64,000 nucleotides of DNA, from positions 248,338 through 312,337 of the forward strand of contig NZ_VBSL01000005.1 in NCBI RefSeq assembly GCF_006149005.1. Reading direction: 5' to 3'. The position numbers and the translations under genes were made by a program. The notes beneath the pieces were generated by a model. It saw only the letters and a program-made list of their open reading frames with translations. It did no database searches and was not told where the DNA came from. This document shows positions 52,904 to 62,235 of the stretch, one piece after another (position 1 is the first letter of the stretch; each line of letters starts with the position of its first letter). This DNA comes from Larkinella sp. C7. Its GTDB lineage: Bacteria > Bacteroidota > Bacteroidia > Cytophagales > Spirosomataceae.

Positions 52904-55123
52904 CTACTTCAAGGGTCCACTGATAACGCCCAGATACCGCCCCATCCAGTAAGGCAGGAGCCAGATGTCACCCGCGCTATTTTCCGAGCTGCCACCGCGG
53001 CCTTTGCGATCCAGATTGAACATGTTGCCGTTGTGCCGCTGGATGGGCCGCTCGTCGGGGGGCAGCACTTCCTTCGTCGTCTGTCTGCGAAAGTTTTCCG
53101 GCAACAGTTCAATGTCTTTGCGGTGGCTGTTCTGAATCGACCAGTCGATGAGATCGAGCGGGTGTTCGCGCAGATACCAGGCAGCTTCGTTCAGGTCAAA
53201 TTCCTTCGTGCCGGTCAGGGCCGTGAAGATGTTCCAGGCACCCTCCTTTTCGGGTCGTTCGGCCTGCCAGTGGTCAATGATCTGCTGCTTGTATTTGGCC
53301 TTCAAAGTGTCGTTCAGTGCATAGCGATACAGGCCCCAGTAGCCGACGAAATACATCTCGTCGTCCGAGTGATTCCAGCCATCGGACATGTGTTTGGCGT
53401 GTTCGTCGGCATCCGCAGGGGCCTTCCCAATCTCCTTCATGGACCGCATCTGGTTGGTCAGATAGCCGTGTTTCTGCATCAACTCCAGGAGCTTCTTTTT
53501 GTACTTTTCCTTTTTCGTGAAATGGTAAGCCGTTTGCAGCATCGCCGTAATATTCGACGAGTTCAGCTTCCGGTCGCCCACGTTGGTCGGGAACGAATTG
53601 ACGTAGGCCGGGTTCCATTTGCCCCACATCGTCGGTTTTCCGTCGAAATCGATGAGGTACATATCATGGCTGATGATGTGACTCATCAGCGTGTCGATGA
53701 GCGTGATGGCCCGGCTTTTCAGGTTTTTGTCGGGAATCAGTTCGGCCATTGCGCCGAAGGCGAAAATGTGACCAATCACCTCGTCACTGCTCGTGGTCGA
53801 TTTCCAGTCCCACTCCTTATCACTGGCGTGTTGCCAGCGATCCGAATCAGAAAGTTCCTTCATATGCCCACTGCGTTCGAACGAGCGGGCCGGAAAACCC
53901 GGCACCGGCGTGATGGTGTAAAGCCGCTCCATGGCATCGAGTGACTCCCGGCAATTTTGCAAGGCTTCCGGATCTTTGGTAGCAGCATAGCGGAAAATCT
54001 CACCACCCAGATACATCGAAGTCCACAGGCCGTCGTTATCGGAATCGTCCAGATACCCCGTCGCCAGATTGCCTTTTTCCATCCGGTCCAGCGTCGAGTT
54101 GAACCCCACCCGAATGTGGCGGCTCCGAACCTGGTTGTCAAAAAAGACGGCCTTGTCATAAAGCGTCATCTGCTTGAAACAGATTTGCCCCAAACCAGCT
54201 TTCGTCAGAATCAAGACCGAGTTTTTGGGACCTTTCGAAATGTGCGTGACCTCATCGCCCGGTAGCCAGCGTTCGCCGTTGTAGTAATCGAACTTGCCGT
54301 CCGCGCGCAGGGCAAACGCGCCTTTGGTCGAGCCAAACCACAGTTTACCGTCCACTTCCACCACGGCGGTAATTTCGGTCCACGGCAGTTTTCGGCGAAT
54401 GGCTCCCACTTGTTTTTTCGTAGCCACATCGAACTCCAGGTAGCCGTCGTTCGTTCCGACAATGATTTTTTTGCCCTGATTGGTCACATCGAAAGCCGTG
54501 AAACCGGCTCCATCCAGCACTTTCGTTAGTTTTGTACCCGAAACCGCCAAGGTGTACAACGATTTTTTACCCAGAATCCAGAACTGGTTCGCACCGGGCT
54601 GGTAGCGAATCGCCACAGATTCATCACCCGGCAAACTGCCTTTCCAGAGACTTTTTGAATCTTTCAGCAAATTCAGGGAAGTGCCGTCGGATACCAGAAA
54701 CGTAAAATCAGGGCCGCCCTGAAAGAATTTGGCATTCGGGAGACCGTGTGCGGAAAACAACTTTCCCGCCCAGGCATTGGCAAACACCACCTGATCGCTG
54801 AGGTAGACGAACTGCTGCTGGTAACTTCCCAAAGCCGTGAGCTTTTTGTCCTTCATAAACCGGTAGGTGTTGTCGGGTTGCAGGGTACCCGGATAGAGAA
54901 ACTGACCGTCGTGCGGGTGCAGCAGGTCGCCTTTTGAAGTCAGAATCTGAATAGCACCGTTGCGGTCGACCTGCGCTTCCAGCAGGTCGCCATTGGGCTT
55001 GTCCGCATAAAATTTAATGCTGTAATCCTGCCAGTAGGGTTTGTCCTGGTAAACCGGCTGCGTCTGCGCGTAACAAACGCTGGAGAAAATGACAAAAAGA
55101 AAACTGTAAAGTGGTGTTCGCAT
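52904..55123 (-). CDS. Secreted propeller/alpha-toroid protein (paralog B)
   Basis: A 739-residue paralog of the neighbour downstream, same length and layout. Signal peptide ends SVCYAQ; mature start TQPVYQDKPYWQDYSIKFYA matches paralog A (QQPVYQDIPYTQDYSVKHYL). Propeller part about 25-330, helical toroid 335-720 with NDGLWTSMYLGGEIFRYAAT, STTSSDEVIGHIFAFGAMAE, YLIDFDGKPTMWGKWNPAYV and GWNHSDDEMYFVGYWGLYRY; end WMGRYLGVISGPLK. It begins 26 nt after the sialidase-like gene and is probably in its operon. Confidence 0.82.
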   Translation of the reverse strand: MRTPLYSFLFVIFSSVCYAQTQPVYQDKPYWQDYSIKFYADKPNGDLLEAQVDRNGAIQILTSKGDLLHPHDGQFLYPGTLQPDNTYRFMKDKKLTALGSYQQQFVYLSDQVVFANAWAGKLFSAHGLPNAKFFQGGPDFTFLVSDGTSLNLLKDSKSLWKGSLPGDESVAIRYQPGANQFWILGKKSLYTLAVSGTKLTKVLDGAGFTAFDVTNQGKKIIVGTNDGYLEFDVATKKQVGAIRRKLPWTEITAVVEVDGKLWFGSTKGAFALRADGKFDYYNGERWLPGDEVTHISKGPKNSVLILTKAGLGQICFKQMTLYDKAVFFDNQVRSRHIRVGFNSTLDRMEKGNLATGYLDDSDNDGLWTSMYLGGEIFRYAATKDPEALQNCRESLDAMERLYTITPVPGFPARSFERSGHMKELSDSDRWQHASDKEWDWKSTTSSDEVIGHIFAFGAMAELIPDKNLKSRAITLIDTLMSHIISHDMYLIDFDGKPTMWGKWNPAYVNSFPTNVGDRKLNSSNITAMLQTAYHFTKKEKYKKKLLELMQKHGYLTNQMRSMKEIGKAPADADEHAKHMSDGWNHSDDEMYFVGYWGLYRYALNDTLKAKYKQQIIDHWQAERPEKEGAWNIFTALTGTKEFDLNEAAWYLREHPLDLIDWSIQNSHRKDIELLPENFRRQTTKEVLPPDERPIQRHNGNMFNLDRKGRGGSSENSAGDIWLLPYWMGRYLGVISGPLK

Positions 55124-55149
55124 AAAAATTGGGGATTTTGCCCACCCCG

Positions 55150-56343
55150 TCAGCGGTCGGAGACCCTGCCAGCGGTGGGATTGACAACTACATATTTGAT
55201 TGATTTCCGGCCTTTTTCAAGATGATAGGAATACGTCAGGTGAATCAGCCCGTCCGGCGTCTGAATCATCGACGGATAGGAAAAACCGCCCTGGCCGGGC
55301 TGCTTGTCTTCGATCCGGGTCTTCCATTTCCAGCTTTTCCCTTCATCGTCCGACAAAAAAAGGCTCAGCCGGTGACGTCCGTCGTCGATGTCATTCCCGA
55401 AAAACGCCCATTTCCCATCCCGGAGCCGGAGCAGTTCGACACTGGCGGTGTTCGGAATATCAGACTTCACGGTGGCCGTCCAGCTTTCCCCCTGGTCGGT
55501 CGATTCGCTGATGTGAACCCGGCCGGGCTGGTCGCCACTGTCGCGCATGTAGGCCACAACGCTTCCATCGTTCCGTTGCGCCAGGGCGGGTTGAATCGGG
55601 CCACGACCCACAATCGGCAGACTGGGGCGCCAGTTGGTTCCGTCGTCGTCGGAAATGGCAACCATCGACAGGTTCAGACCGTCGGAATACAGCGGCAGCA
55701 GAATCCGGCCCGTTGGCAGCAGCAGCGGTTTGATGCGTGTCATCCAGCCGGTACTGCGTTTGCGCAAATCGCGGCTGGCTTCAATAATCATGTCGTCGTA
55801 CTTTGGCGCGTATTCGGCCCATCCGGCGGTATTTTCGGGCAGCTTCTTGAATTTTGCGGCCACTTCCTTTTCAAACCGTTCGTCGGGTTTGAGCAGAATG
55901 TTGTCCTGCCAATTCCAGACCGGCGCGCCGGGTTTAGTATAGTCAATAGCGGTTTTAAACCGCAGAATCGAGTGCTCCCAGCGGTTGGCCTGAACGGCAA
56001 TCCAAACCAGAAAAAGGGTATTCTGCCGGTTTAGGAACAGCACCGGGTTACAGTCCGGCAAACCGGGGGTGTCGGCCATCAGAAACGGTTTGCTCCAGGT
56101 TTTTTGCCCTTTTGTCAGACGCGCGCCCATGATCCGCACATCATCCGCCGAGCGTTCCCCACTGCCCTGAAACCAGGCAGCCAGAAAATCGCCATTGGGC
56201 AGGGCCACCAGGCTGCTGCCATGAACGTCCTCGTTCTGGTACGGAAAAACCAGTTCTTCCCGAACAACGGATACGGGTGACTGGGCCAGCAACCCGTTCG
56301 TTACCAGCACAAAAGCCCAAAAAATCGCACAAAATTTTCTCAT
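55150..56343 (-). CDS. Secreted BNR-repeat sialidase-like protein
   Basis: A 397-residue exported protein with signal peptide ending GLLAQ. Three Asp-box repeats are visible (SDDDGTNW, STDQGESW, SDDEGKSW) in a six-bladed sialidase-type propeller, together with DFLAAWFQGSGERSADDVRI and the final blade GFSYPSMIQTPDGLIHLTYS. Members of this group include exo-alpha-sialidases and other glycosidases, so activity on sialic acid is not proven. It starts 4 nt after the deacetylase stop. Confidence 0.85.
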   Translation of the reverse strand: MRKFCAIFWAFVLVTNGLLAQSPVSVVREELVFPYQNEDVHGSSLVALPNGDFLAAWFQGSGERSADDVRIMGARLTKGQKTWSKPFLMADTPGLPDCNPVLFLNRQNTLFLVWIAVQANRWEHSILRFKTAIDYTKPGAPVWNWQDNILLKPDERFEKEVAAKFKKLPENTAGWAEYAPKYDDMIIEASRDLRKRSTGWMTRIKPLLLPTGRILLPLYSDGLNLSMVAISDDDGTNWRPSLPIVGRGPIQPALAQRNDGSVVAYMRDSGDQPGRVHISESTDQGESWTATVKSDIPNTASVELLRLRDGKWAFFGNDIDDGRHRLSLFLSDDEGKSWKWKTRIEDKQPGQGGFSYPSMIQTPDGLIHLTYSYHLEKGRKSIKYVVVNPTAGRVSDR

Positions 56344-56347
56344 CGTT

Positions 56348-57403
56348 TTACTTGATCGCTTTCCGGCGTTGCATCATTTCGCGCCAGGTCGTCAGCACGA
56401 TGCCTTCGGATTCGATAAACGCTTTCAGTTCGGGGTCCATCATCGACAGCATGTCGGCATACCGCGAACCACCGGAACCGCTGATGTATTTAAAGGTTTC
56501 GTTCAGGTCGTTGCTGTGAATGATGATCATGGCCACGCCCGGTTTCATTTTCGTCAGGATTTCCTTAAACCGCTTTGTTTTGTATTTTCCCCAGGCTTCC
56601 GGACTCGGGTCTTTTACGTCTTTCGGTTTCCACTGACCGGTGTCGGCGTAGAGATCATCGAGGACGGGCAAGCCCGCTTTCCAGATTTTTTCGCCAATGG
56701 CCGGGGCCTGTTTGAGCGACTCCGGAATGGGGAGATTCATGCCTTCCCGGTATTTGCCTTCCGCCTTGAGTTTGTCGATCACCGGCTGAATTTCACTGTC
56801 GACCAGTAACGTGTTGTTGCCACCGGGAAACATGACCGGAATGCCGTAATCGACACCCACTTTAATGTATTTTTCCAGGAAAGCCGGGGTAGCAAACAGC
56901 GTCCCCATGTGCGAATCGAGGTGCGTCGGTTTCAGGCCCATTGTGATGGCCCGGTCGATCTGCGCCCGCATTTCCAGTTCCAGTTCGTCGGGCCTGGCAT
57001 GCTTCACCACGTCCGCAACTTCCGGCCACAAGGCCCCTTCCGAATCGGTCAGGCTCGGCACCTGCTTGATACCCGCCAGGGGCGACCAGCGGTAGTCTTT
57101 CCATTCAGAGGTGAGCGTCAGGTGAATACCAGCATCGACGGTCGGGTTTTTCAGGACGTATTTGATAAAACTGGCCGACCACGCACACGGCATCATGATG
57201 CTCGTCGAGGTTGCCACGCCCTGCTCGATGGACTTGATGGTTCCCTGATTGGCCGACAGAAACATGCCCGCATCATCGACGTGGAAGATGACGATTTTCT
57301 TACCCTTCGGGTAGCCAAGCTGCTCGGCGTAGGTGGTTTTAGGCTGCGCGACCCCGTAGGAACTAGTTACCAGAATGAGGATGATTGTTAGTAATTTGTT
57401 CAT
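56348..57403 (-). CDS. ChbG/YdjC-family carbohydrate deacetylase
   Basis: A 351-residue exported member of the YdjC/ChbG family that removes acetyl groups from N-acetylated oligosaccharides. Metal-site features are seen: IFHVDDAGM (DD pair near residue 43), AGIHLTLT (about 92) and PTHLDSHMG (about 160). Signal peptide ends SYGVAQ. Located with a sialidase-like and two propeller/toroid genes, so it probably trims amino-sugar glycans outside the cytoplasm. It is the first gene after hairpin H14. Confidence 0.87.
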   Translation of the reverse strand: MNKLLTIILILVTSSYGVAQPKTTYAEQLGYPKGKKIVIFHVDDAGMFLSANQGTIKSIEQGVATSTSIMMPCAWSASFIKYVLKNPTVDAGIHLTLTSEWKDYRWSPLAGIKQVPSLTDSEGALWPEVADVVKHARPDELELEMRAQIDRAITMGLKPTHLDSHMGTLFATPAFLEKYIKVGVDYGIPVMFPGGNNTLLVDSEIQPVIDKLKAEGKYREGMNLPIPESLKQAPAIGEKIWKAGLPVLDDLYADTGQWKPKDVKDPSPEAWGKYKTKRFKEILTKMKPGVAMIIIHSNDLNETFKYISGSGGSRYADMLSMMDPELKAFIESEGIVLTTWREMMQRRKAIK

Positions 57404-57418
57404 ATCGTTAAATTTTAC

Positions 57419-57519
57419 TGTTTCGCGGAGTTGAGCGGAGGAAAAGGGAGTTAAGCGAAGTTTTATTAAAGAAAATTCTCTGCTTCACTTCCTTTTCCTC
57501 CGCTCAACTCCGCGAAACA
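57419..57519. repeat. 42-bp near-perfect decamer-repeat hairpin (H14)
   Basis: 57419-57460 and 57478-57519 match at 38 of 42 positions. Units GCGGAGTTGA, GCGGAGGAAA, AGGGAGTTAA. It fills the gap between propeller paralog C (stop at 57525) and the deacetylase (start at 57403). Confidence 0.97.
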
Positions 57520-57524
57520 ACCCT

Positions 57525-59774
57525 TCATTCAATCATTTTCAAATACCGCCCCATCCAATACGGCAGCAACCAGAAAACCGGTTCGCGTTCGATGCCGGGG
57601 TCGCCGTTGATGGCCGACCACGGGTTTTTGTCCCAGCGGACGACGGTCCGGATGCTGGCGGGCGGCAGTTCATTGATCTGCAATTCATCCAGAACCGGGT
57701 GTCGCGAAATCCGAACGTCTTCCCGCTTCGTGTGATCGAACGGCCAGTTGACCAGATCCAGGGGCGTATCGACCAGGAAATCCATGGATGCCGCCAGCTC
57801 GGTTTTCGTGTTTCGGGAAAAACAATAAAAGAAATTGACCAGCGGATTGCGGTCGCCCCGACGCCGTTCCATCCACGCATCCATGTGTTTTTCGTAGAAC
57901 GCCCGCAGTTTGGGATCTTTCTCACAGCGGATCAGAATCGGATAGACATACGCCTGCAACATGACATCGAAATAGATAAACCAGGCCGGATTCTGCTGCG
58001 CAATCTGGCCCATGTTATCGAGGTAATGCTCCTGATCGATGAGCCGCCGGTATTCGGTTTCGTACTTTGCCTTACCCGTGACGTGGTGCGCCAGCTTCAG
58101 AAACGACAGCATTTCCATCGAATTCTGGCTGCGGTCGGGCGTCCACTCGGGGTCGTGATTCAGTTGTTCCGGCGACCAAACCGCCCAGCGCGTCGGCTTG
58201 CCATCGACATCGACCAGGTTGTAATTGTGTTTGATCAGATAGTCCACAATCCGGGCGATGTGCTGGCGGACGACGTTTTTTTCGGCCTCATCCGCCACCA
58301 GTTCATAATACAGGTAATAGCCAATCATGTGACCGCACAGTTCATCGCTGCTCGTGTCGCCTTTCCACAGCCATTTTCCGTCTTTCGATTTCCGCCAGCG
58401 GGTTTCCACCGGTTTGAAACGCGGTTCCTTCACCAGTTCGTCGGCCCGTTCCCGCGCGCTGAAGGTGCGGTTTCCGTCGTGAACGCTGGTCCAGTGAACC
58501 GGCACAATGGTTCGGGCAAAAAAACCGTCGGTGTCCGTCACTTCCTGCAACAGTTTCAAAAACCGGAAGGCTTTGGCGGCTTTCGCCTTCGCATCCGGAC
58601 TTTGGGTGGTGGCAAACCGGAAGCATTCCATCGCCAGGTAGTTGCCGGTATATTCGCCGTCGTTGTCGTCATCATCGGGTGCCCAGGTCGTGGTGTCGCC
58701 GGGTGTCAGTAGCTTACACTGCCCCGCAATCCACGGTTCGCGGATGTGGCGTTTCATCAGAACGTCGTAGAAATAATCGTTCTTCTGCGCCAGATTCATC
58801 TTCCGTTTTCTGATCGCGCTCACGCCTTTCGCCGTGGCAATCCAGGCGTTTCCGGCGGCATCGAACGCCACATCCTTGACGTGATCGTCGAGCAGCCAGC
58901 GTCGGCTGAACCGGAGCGAATGACGGCCATCGGGCTGATACCGCACGACCCCCACCTCCGTTCCCACCCACATCGACCGGTCGGGCGCTTGTTCGACGCA
59001 GGTAACAAAATTGGACGGAATGCCTTCTTCCTGCCGCAGCGTTTTCACGTTCTGATGCTGGTTCAGAATGGTTACACCACCCAGTCCGCCCGCCCACACG
59101 TTTTGCGCCGAATCGAAGGCAATTCCCTTGATGTAGGCACTGATCAGGTGATCGGTTTTGTAAAGATGCACCGTCGAGTCGGCCCGGCTGTGGTACAATC
59201 CCACATCGGTGGCCACCCAGATACCGCCCTGCCGATCCGAGATCACATCCCGAATCGAGCGGGCTATCGGGTATTTTTTGGGTTGCCAACCCATAGCCGT
59301 ATGGAGCCAGACGCCGTGGGGGCCGAGTGCGTAAACGCCTTCGCTGGCGGCACATAGAGCAGAAATGGGCGCGACCGGCCCGGTCATCCGCTCCAGTTTC
59401 TGGTCTTTAAACCGATACACCCCGTTCCAGGTCCCGAGCCAGACCGCCGAATCGTTTGCTACTTCGACGGCAAAAGCCGGCCCCTGGTCGGCTTCCGTCA
59501 GCACAGGCGTCCAGGTGTTCTGGTCAGCTTTTTTCCTGAAAACACCGGCGGCCGTAGCAGCCCAAACCGTGGACTCCCGGTCGACGGCCACGTTACGCAC
59601 CTCGTTTTCGTCGGGCCGGGTGCCGATCGGAAACGCTTCGTGGTATTCCTGCCAGAAAGCGGAATCCTGGTAAACGGCCTCTTCTTCCACGACCCGATCG
59701 CCCGATTCACACGACCAGAACAGGCCGAACAGCAGGTACAGCGGGAGGGTGTAAAGATTTCGTTTTGGGTTCAT
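57525..59774 (-). CDS. Propeller/alpha-toroid lipoprotein (paralog C)
   Basis: A 749-residue paralog of the 739-residue pair, anchored as a lipoprotein: MNPKRNLYTLPLYLLFGLFW ends in the lipobox residue SC. I choose 59774, which gives the same length as the paralogs; a frame to 59870 exists. Propeller repeats 40-350 (VAVDRESTVWAATAAGVFRK, VWVGTEVGVVRYQPDGRH-like) precede the helical domain with DDDNDGEYTGNYLAMECFRF, GDTSSDELCGHMIGYYLYYE and YNLVDVDGKPTRWAVWSPEQ. It ends LPYWMGRYLKMIE. It lies upstream of the deacetylase/sialidase genes and is divergent from the phosphatase. Confidence 0.83.
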   Translation of the reverse strand: MNPKRNLYTLPLYLLFGLFWSCESGDRVVEEEAVYQDSAFWQEYHEAFPIGTRPDENEVRNVAVDRESTVWAATAAGVFRKKADQNTWTPVLTEADQGPAFAVEVANDSAVWLGTWNGVYRFKDQKLERMTGPVAPISALCAASEGVYALGPHGVWLHTAMGWQPKKYPIARSIRDVISDRQGGIWVATDVGLYHSRADSTVHLYKTDHLISAYIKGIAFDSAQNVWAGGLGGVTILNQHQNVKTLRQEEGIPSNFVTCVEQAPDRSMWVGTEVGVVRYQPDGRHSLRFSRRWLLDDHVKDVAFDAAGNAWIATAKGVSAIRKRKMNLAQKNDYFYDVLMKRHIREPWIAGQCKLLTPGDTTTWAPDDDDNDGEYTGNYLAMECFRFATTQSPDAKAKAAKAFRFLKLLQEVTDTDGFFARTIVPVHWTSVHDGNRTFSARERADELVKEPRFKPVETRWRKSKDGKWLWKGDTSSDELCGHMIGYYLYYELVADEAEKNVVRQHIARIVDYLIKHNYNLVDVDGKPTRWAVWSPEQLNHDPEWTPDRSQNSMEMLSFLKLAHHVTGKAKYETEYRRLIDQEHYLDNMGQIAQQNPAWFIYFDVMLQAYVYPILIRCEKDPKLRAFYEKHMDAWMERRRGDRNPLVNFFYCFSRNTKTELAASMDFLVDTPLDLVNWPFDHTKREDVRISRHPVLDELQINELPPASIRTVVRWDKNPWSAINGDPGIEREPVFWLLPYWMGRYLKMIE

Positions 59775-59940
59775 GAACGGTCCGGAACGGTTTCTGCTGT
59801 AGTATACTCCGCAATCGGAATTCCGGGCTATCGGGCCGGGGACGCAAATTTCAGCTTTTCTGAAAACCAAAAGATTAACACAGCGGTAATAGTCCTTTTC
59901 GCAATTTTGGCAGTATTTCCATTGGTAAAAATGAGTCCTT

Positions 59941-61335
59941 ATGAAATTTCACCTGCCGTTTACCCTGCGTTCTGCTTCTTTTCTAGCTCTTTGTCTATCC
60001 ATTCAACTCGCCCATGCCCAGGAGCACAAACCGTATGCACCATCGGTTTATCCGGATCGGCTGACGTTAGGATGGCAGGAAAACCCGGCCACTTCGCAGT
60101 CGGTCAACTGGCGAACCGATTCGACCATCACCAATGCCGTGGGCATGATTGCGGAAGCTGATCCTTCGCCCGAAGTAGCCGCGAAAGCCATCACTGTTAC
60201 CGCTACGACCCAGTCGGTCAAGCTGGATGGCACCACGAAGCTGTACCATACCGTTCATTTCAAAAACCTGAAACCGGCCACGAAATACAATTACCGCGTG
60301 GGCAACGGAACCTACTGGACCGAATGGTTTCAGTTTACGACGGCCAGCGACGGCCCGGTTCCGTTTTCGTTTATCTACTTTGGCGACGCGCAAAATGACA
60401 TTCGCTCGCTCTGGTCGCGGGCCATTCGCGGGGCCTATTCCACCATGCCGAAGGCCGCTTTCATGATTCACGCGGGAGATCTGATCACAACCTCCAACGC
60501 CGACTGGCAGTGGGGCGAATGGTTCGAAGCCGGTGGCTGGATCAACGGCATGGTGCCGACGCTGGCCACGCCCGGCAATCACGAATATTTTAAGGATGAC
60601 GACGAGCAGCGGAAGGTGTCGCGGCACTGGCGACCATCGTTTGTACTGCCCGAAAATGGCCCCGAAAAACTGAAAGAAACCGCGTATTACCTCGATTACC
60701 AGGGAACCCGGTTTATCTCGCTGGATTCGCAGGGGGCCCTGCTCGACTCGACGGTTTTGGATCAGCAGGCCGACTGGCTTGTGAAGGTATTGACCAACAA
60801 CCCCAACCGCTGGACAGTGGTGACGCACCACCACCCGATTTATTCGACCAAAAGCGGCCGCGATAACCAGGAATGGCGCGATAAAATGGAGCCTCTTTAT
60901 AAAAAATACGGCGTCGATCTGGTGTTACAGGGGCACGACCATACTTACGGGCGCGGCCTGAACATGCCGCTGGGAAAAAGCCGGAAGTATCCCGACGGAC
61001 CGGTGTATGTGGTGTCGGTTAGCGGGCCGAAGATGTACGACATCGGTTTGCAGGACTGGATGGACCGGGCGGCTTCCAATACGCAGTTGTACCAGATCGT
61101 TTCCATCGACGGCGGGAAGCTGGCCTATCAGTCGTTTACGGTTACGGGCGAACTCTATGACTCGTTCGAACTGGCTAAAAATGCCAAAGGCAAGAACCAG
61201 CTTACCGATCGGTCGCCGGTTTTGAAGCCCGAGCGACTCGACCTGCCGACCGAGTACCAGAAACGATTCAAACCGGAACAACTGGAAGAATACAACCGAA
61301 AATACAAGGAATATAAAGCCCGAAAAAACCAGTAA
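59941..61335 (+). CDS. Purple-acid-phosphatase-like metallophosphoesterase
   Basis: A 464-residue exported enzyme with signal peptide ending LAHAQ. Residues 35-140 form a fibronectin-III-like N-terminal domain (VYPDRLTLGWQENPATSQSV). The calcineurin-like core has YFGDAQ, HAGDLI, PGNHEY, VVTHHHPIY and GHDHTYGRG, the metal-binding residues of two-metal phosphoesterases. The C-terminal tail is Lys/Glu-rich. Acts on phosphate esters in the periplasm or outside; natural substrate unknown. Confidence 0.92.
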   Translation: MKFHLPFTLRSASFLALCLSIQLAHAQEHKPYAPSVYPDRLTLGWQENPATSQSVNWRTDSTITNAVGMIAEADPSPEVAAKAITVTATTQSVKLDGTTKLYHTVHFKNLKPATKYNYRVGNGTYWTEWFQFTTASDGPVPFSFIYFGDAQNDIRSLWSRAIRGAYSTMPKAAFMIHAGDLITTSNADWQWGEWFEAGGWINGMVPTLATPGNHEYFKDDDEQRKVSRHWRPSFVLPENGPEKLKETAYYLDYQGTRFISLDSQGALLDSTVLDQQADWLVKVLTNNPNRWTVVTHHHPIYSTKSGRDNQEWRDKMEPLYKKYGVDLVLQGHDHTYGRGLNMPLGKSRKYPDGPVYVVSVSGPKMYDIGLQDWMDRAASNTQLYQIVSIDGGKLAYQSFTVTGELYDSFELAKNAKGKNQLTDRSPVLKPERLDLPTEYQKRFKPEQLEEYNRKYKEYKARKNQ

Positions 61336-61515
61336 ATTCACCTAAAAACCGTCTTGCGCAAATTGAGGATAGATTTACGCATTTTGCGACGGATCTATCA
61401 AAAAAAATGACCAATTTTAGCTTAACAACAGCCAGTTGCTGAACAGGTCACACCATTGAAGAGAACGAGTACCCAATCGCCCGTAATTTTTAACGTTTCC
61501 TAATCACCCACGACA

Positions 61516-62055
61516 ATGGATTGTCTAAATGAACGTATTCTCCGCAGAGTGATCCAGGGCGATCAGGCTGCTTTTGCGGAGTTATATAAGTACTACCGGA
61601 CACCGGCTCTTAAATTCTGCATCACGCTTCTGAAGGACGAAGAAGAGGCCGAAAACATGATTCACGAAGTTTTTATCAAAATCTGGGATCGACGCTCACA
61701 AATTAACCCTACCCTTAACTTTACCTCGTACTTGTTTACCTGTCTGCGGAATATGGCCTTCGATCATCTGAAAAAGATGGAGAAGAACAACCAGCTTAAA
61801 CAGCAGTATCTGGAAAAGATGGCAGCAGCCCGCGACGAAGAACAGGAAGATAAAGAAATGAAGTTCCAGCTCCTCTACACGGCAGTAAACCTGCTGTCTG
61901 AAAAACGGAAGCAAATTTTATTCCTCAACATCGAGGAAGGAAAATCCTATCAGGAAATTGCGGAAATGCTGATGATTTCAAAAAATACCGTTAAGAATCA
62001 GTTGGTAAAAGCGAAGCAGTTTCTTCGCGAAAAGGTTGACATGGCGGCTTTATAA
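61516..62055 (+). CDS. ECF-type RNA polymerase sigma factor
   Basis: A 179-residue sigma-70-like factor. Region 2 includes GDQAAFAELYKYYRTPALKF and KIWDRRSQINPTLNFTSYLF; region 4 includes SYQEIAEMLMISKNTVKNQL and KAKQFLREKV. It is followed by a FecR-type anti-sigma and a SusC-STN receptor, the standard Bacteroidota trans-envelope signalling unit that turns on nutrient uptake genes when the receptor binds its ligand. A terminator follows, so FecR has a separate or readthrough-dependent transcript. Confidence 0.95.
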   Translation: MDCLNERILRRVIQGDQAAFAELYKYYRTPALKFCITLLKDEEEAENMIHEVFIKIWDRRSQINPTLNFTSYLFTCLRNMAFDHLKKMEKNNQLKQQYLEKMAAARDEEQEDKEMKFQLLYTAVNLLSEKRKQILFLNIEEGKSYQEIAEMLMISKNTVKNQLVKAKQFLREKVDMAAL

Positions 62056-62087
62056 TCCGGCTTACTCCTATTCCCGTTTTTTGTTCA

Positions 62088-62123
62088 GAAAGCCATTCGA
62101 CTCCCACCGTTCGAATGGCTTTC
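62088..62123 (+). terminator. Rho-independent terminator of the ECF sigma gene
   Basis: GAAAGCCATTCGA and TCGAATGGCTTTC form a perfect 13-bp stem around a 10-nt loop, followed by AACTTTT. Confidence 0.9.
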
Positions 62124-62235
62124 AACTTTTATACACCCCCGGTTCAGACCGGTTTTATCAAAAATATTTCTCTGATCAATAGTCTTTTAGCAAGTCGGCA
62201 CAGTATTATAGGCAACTTACCAAACTACCGATAGA

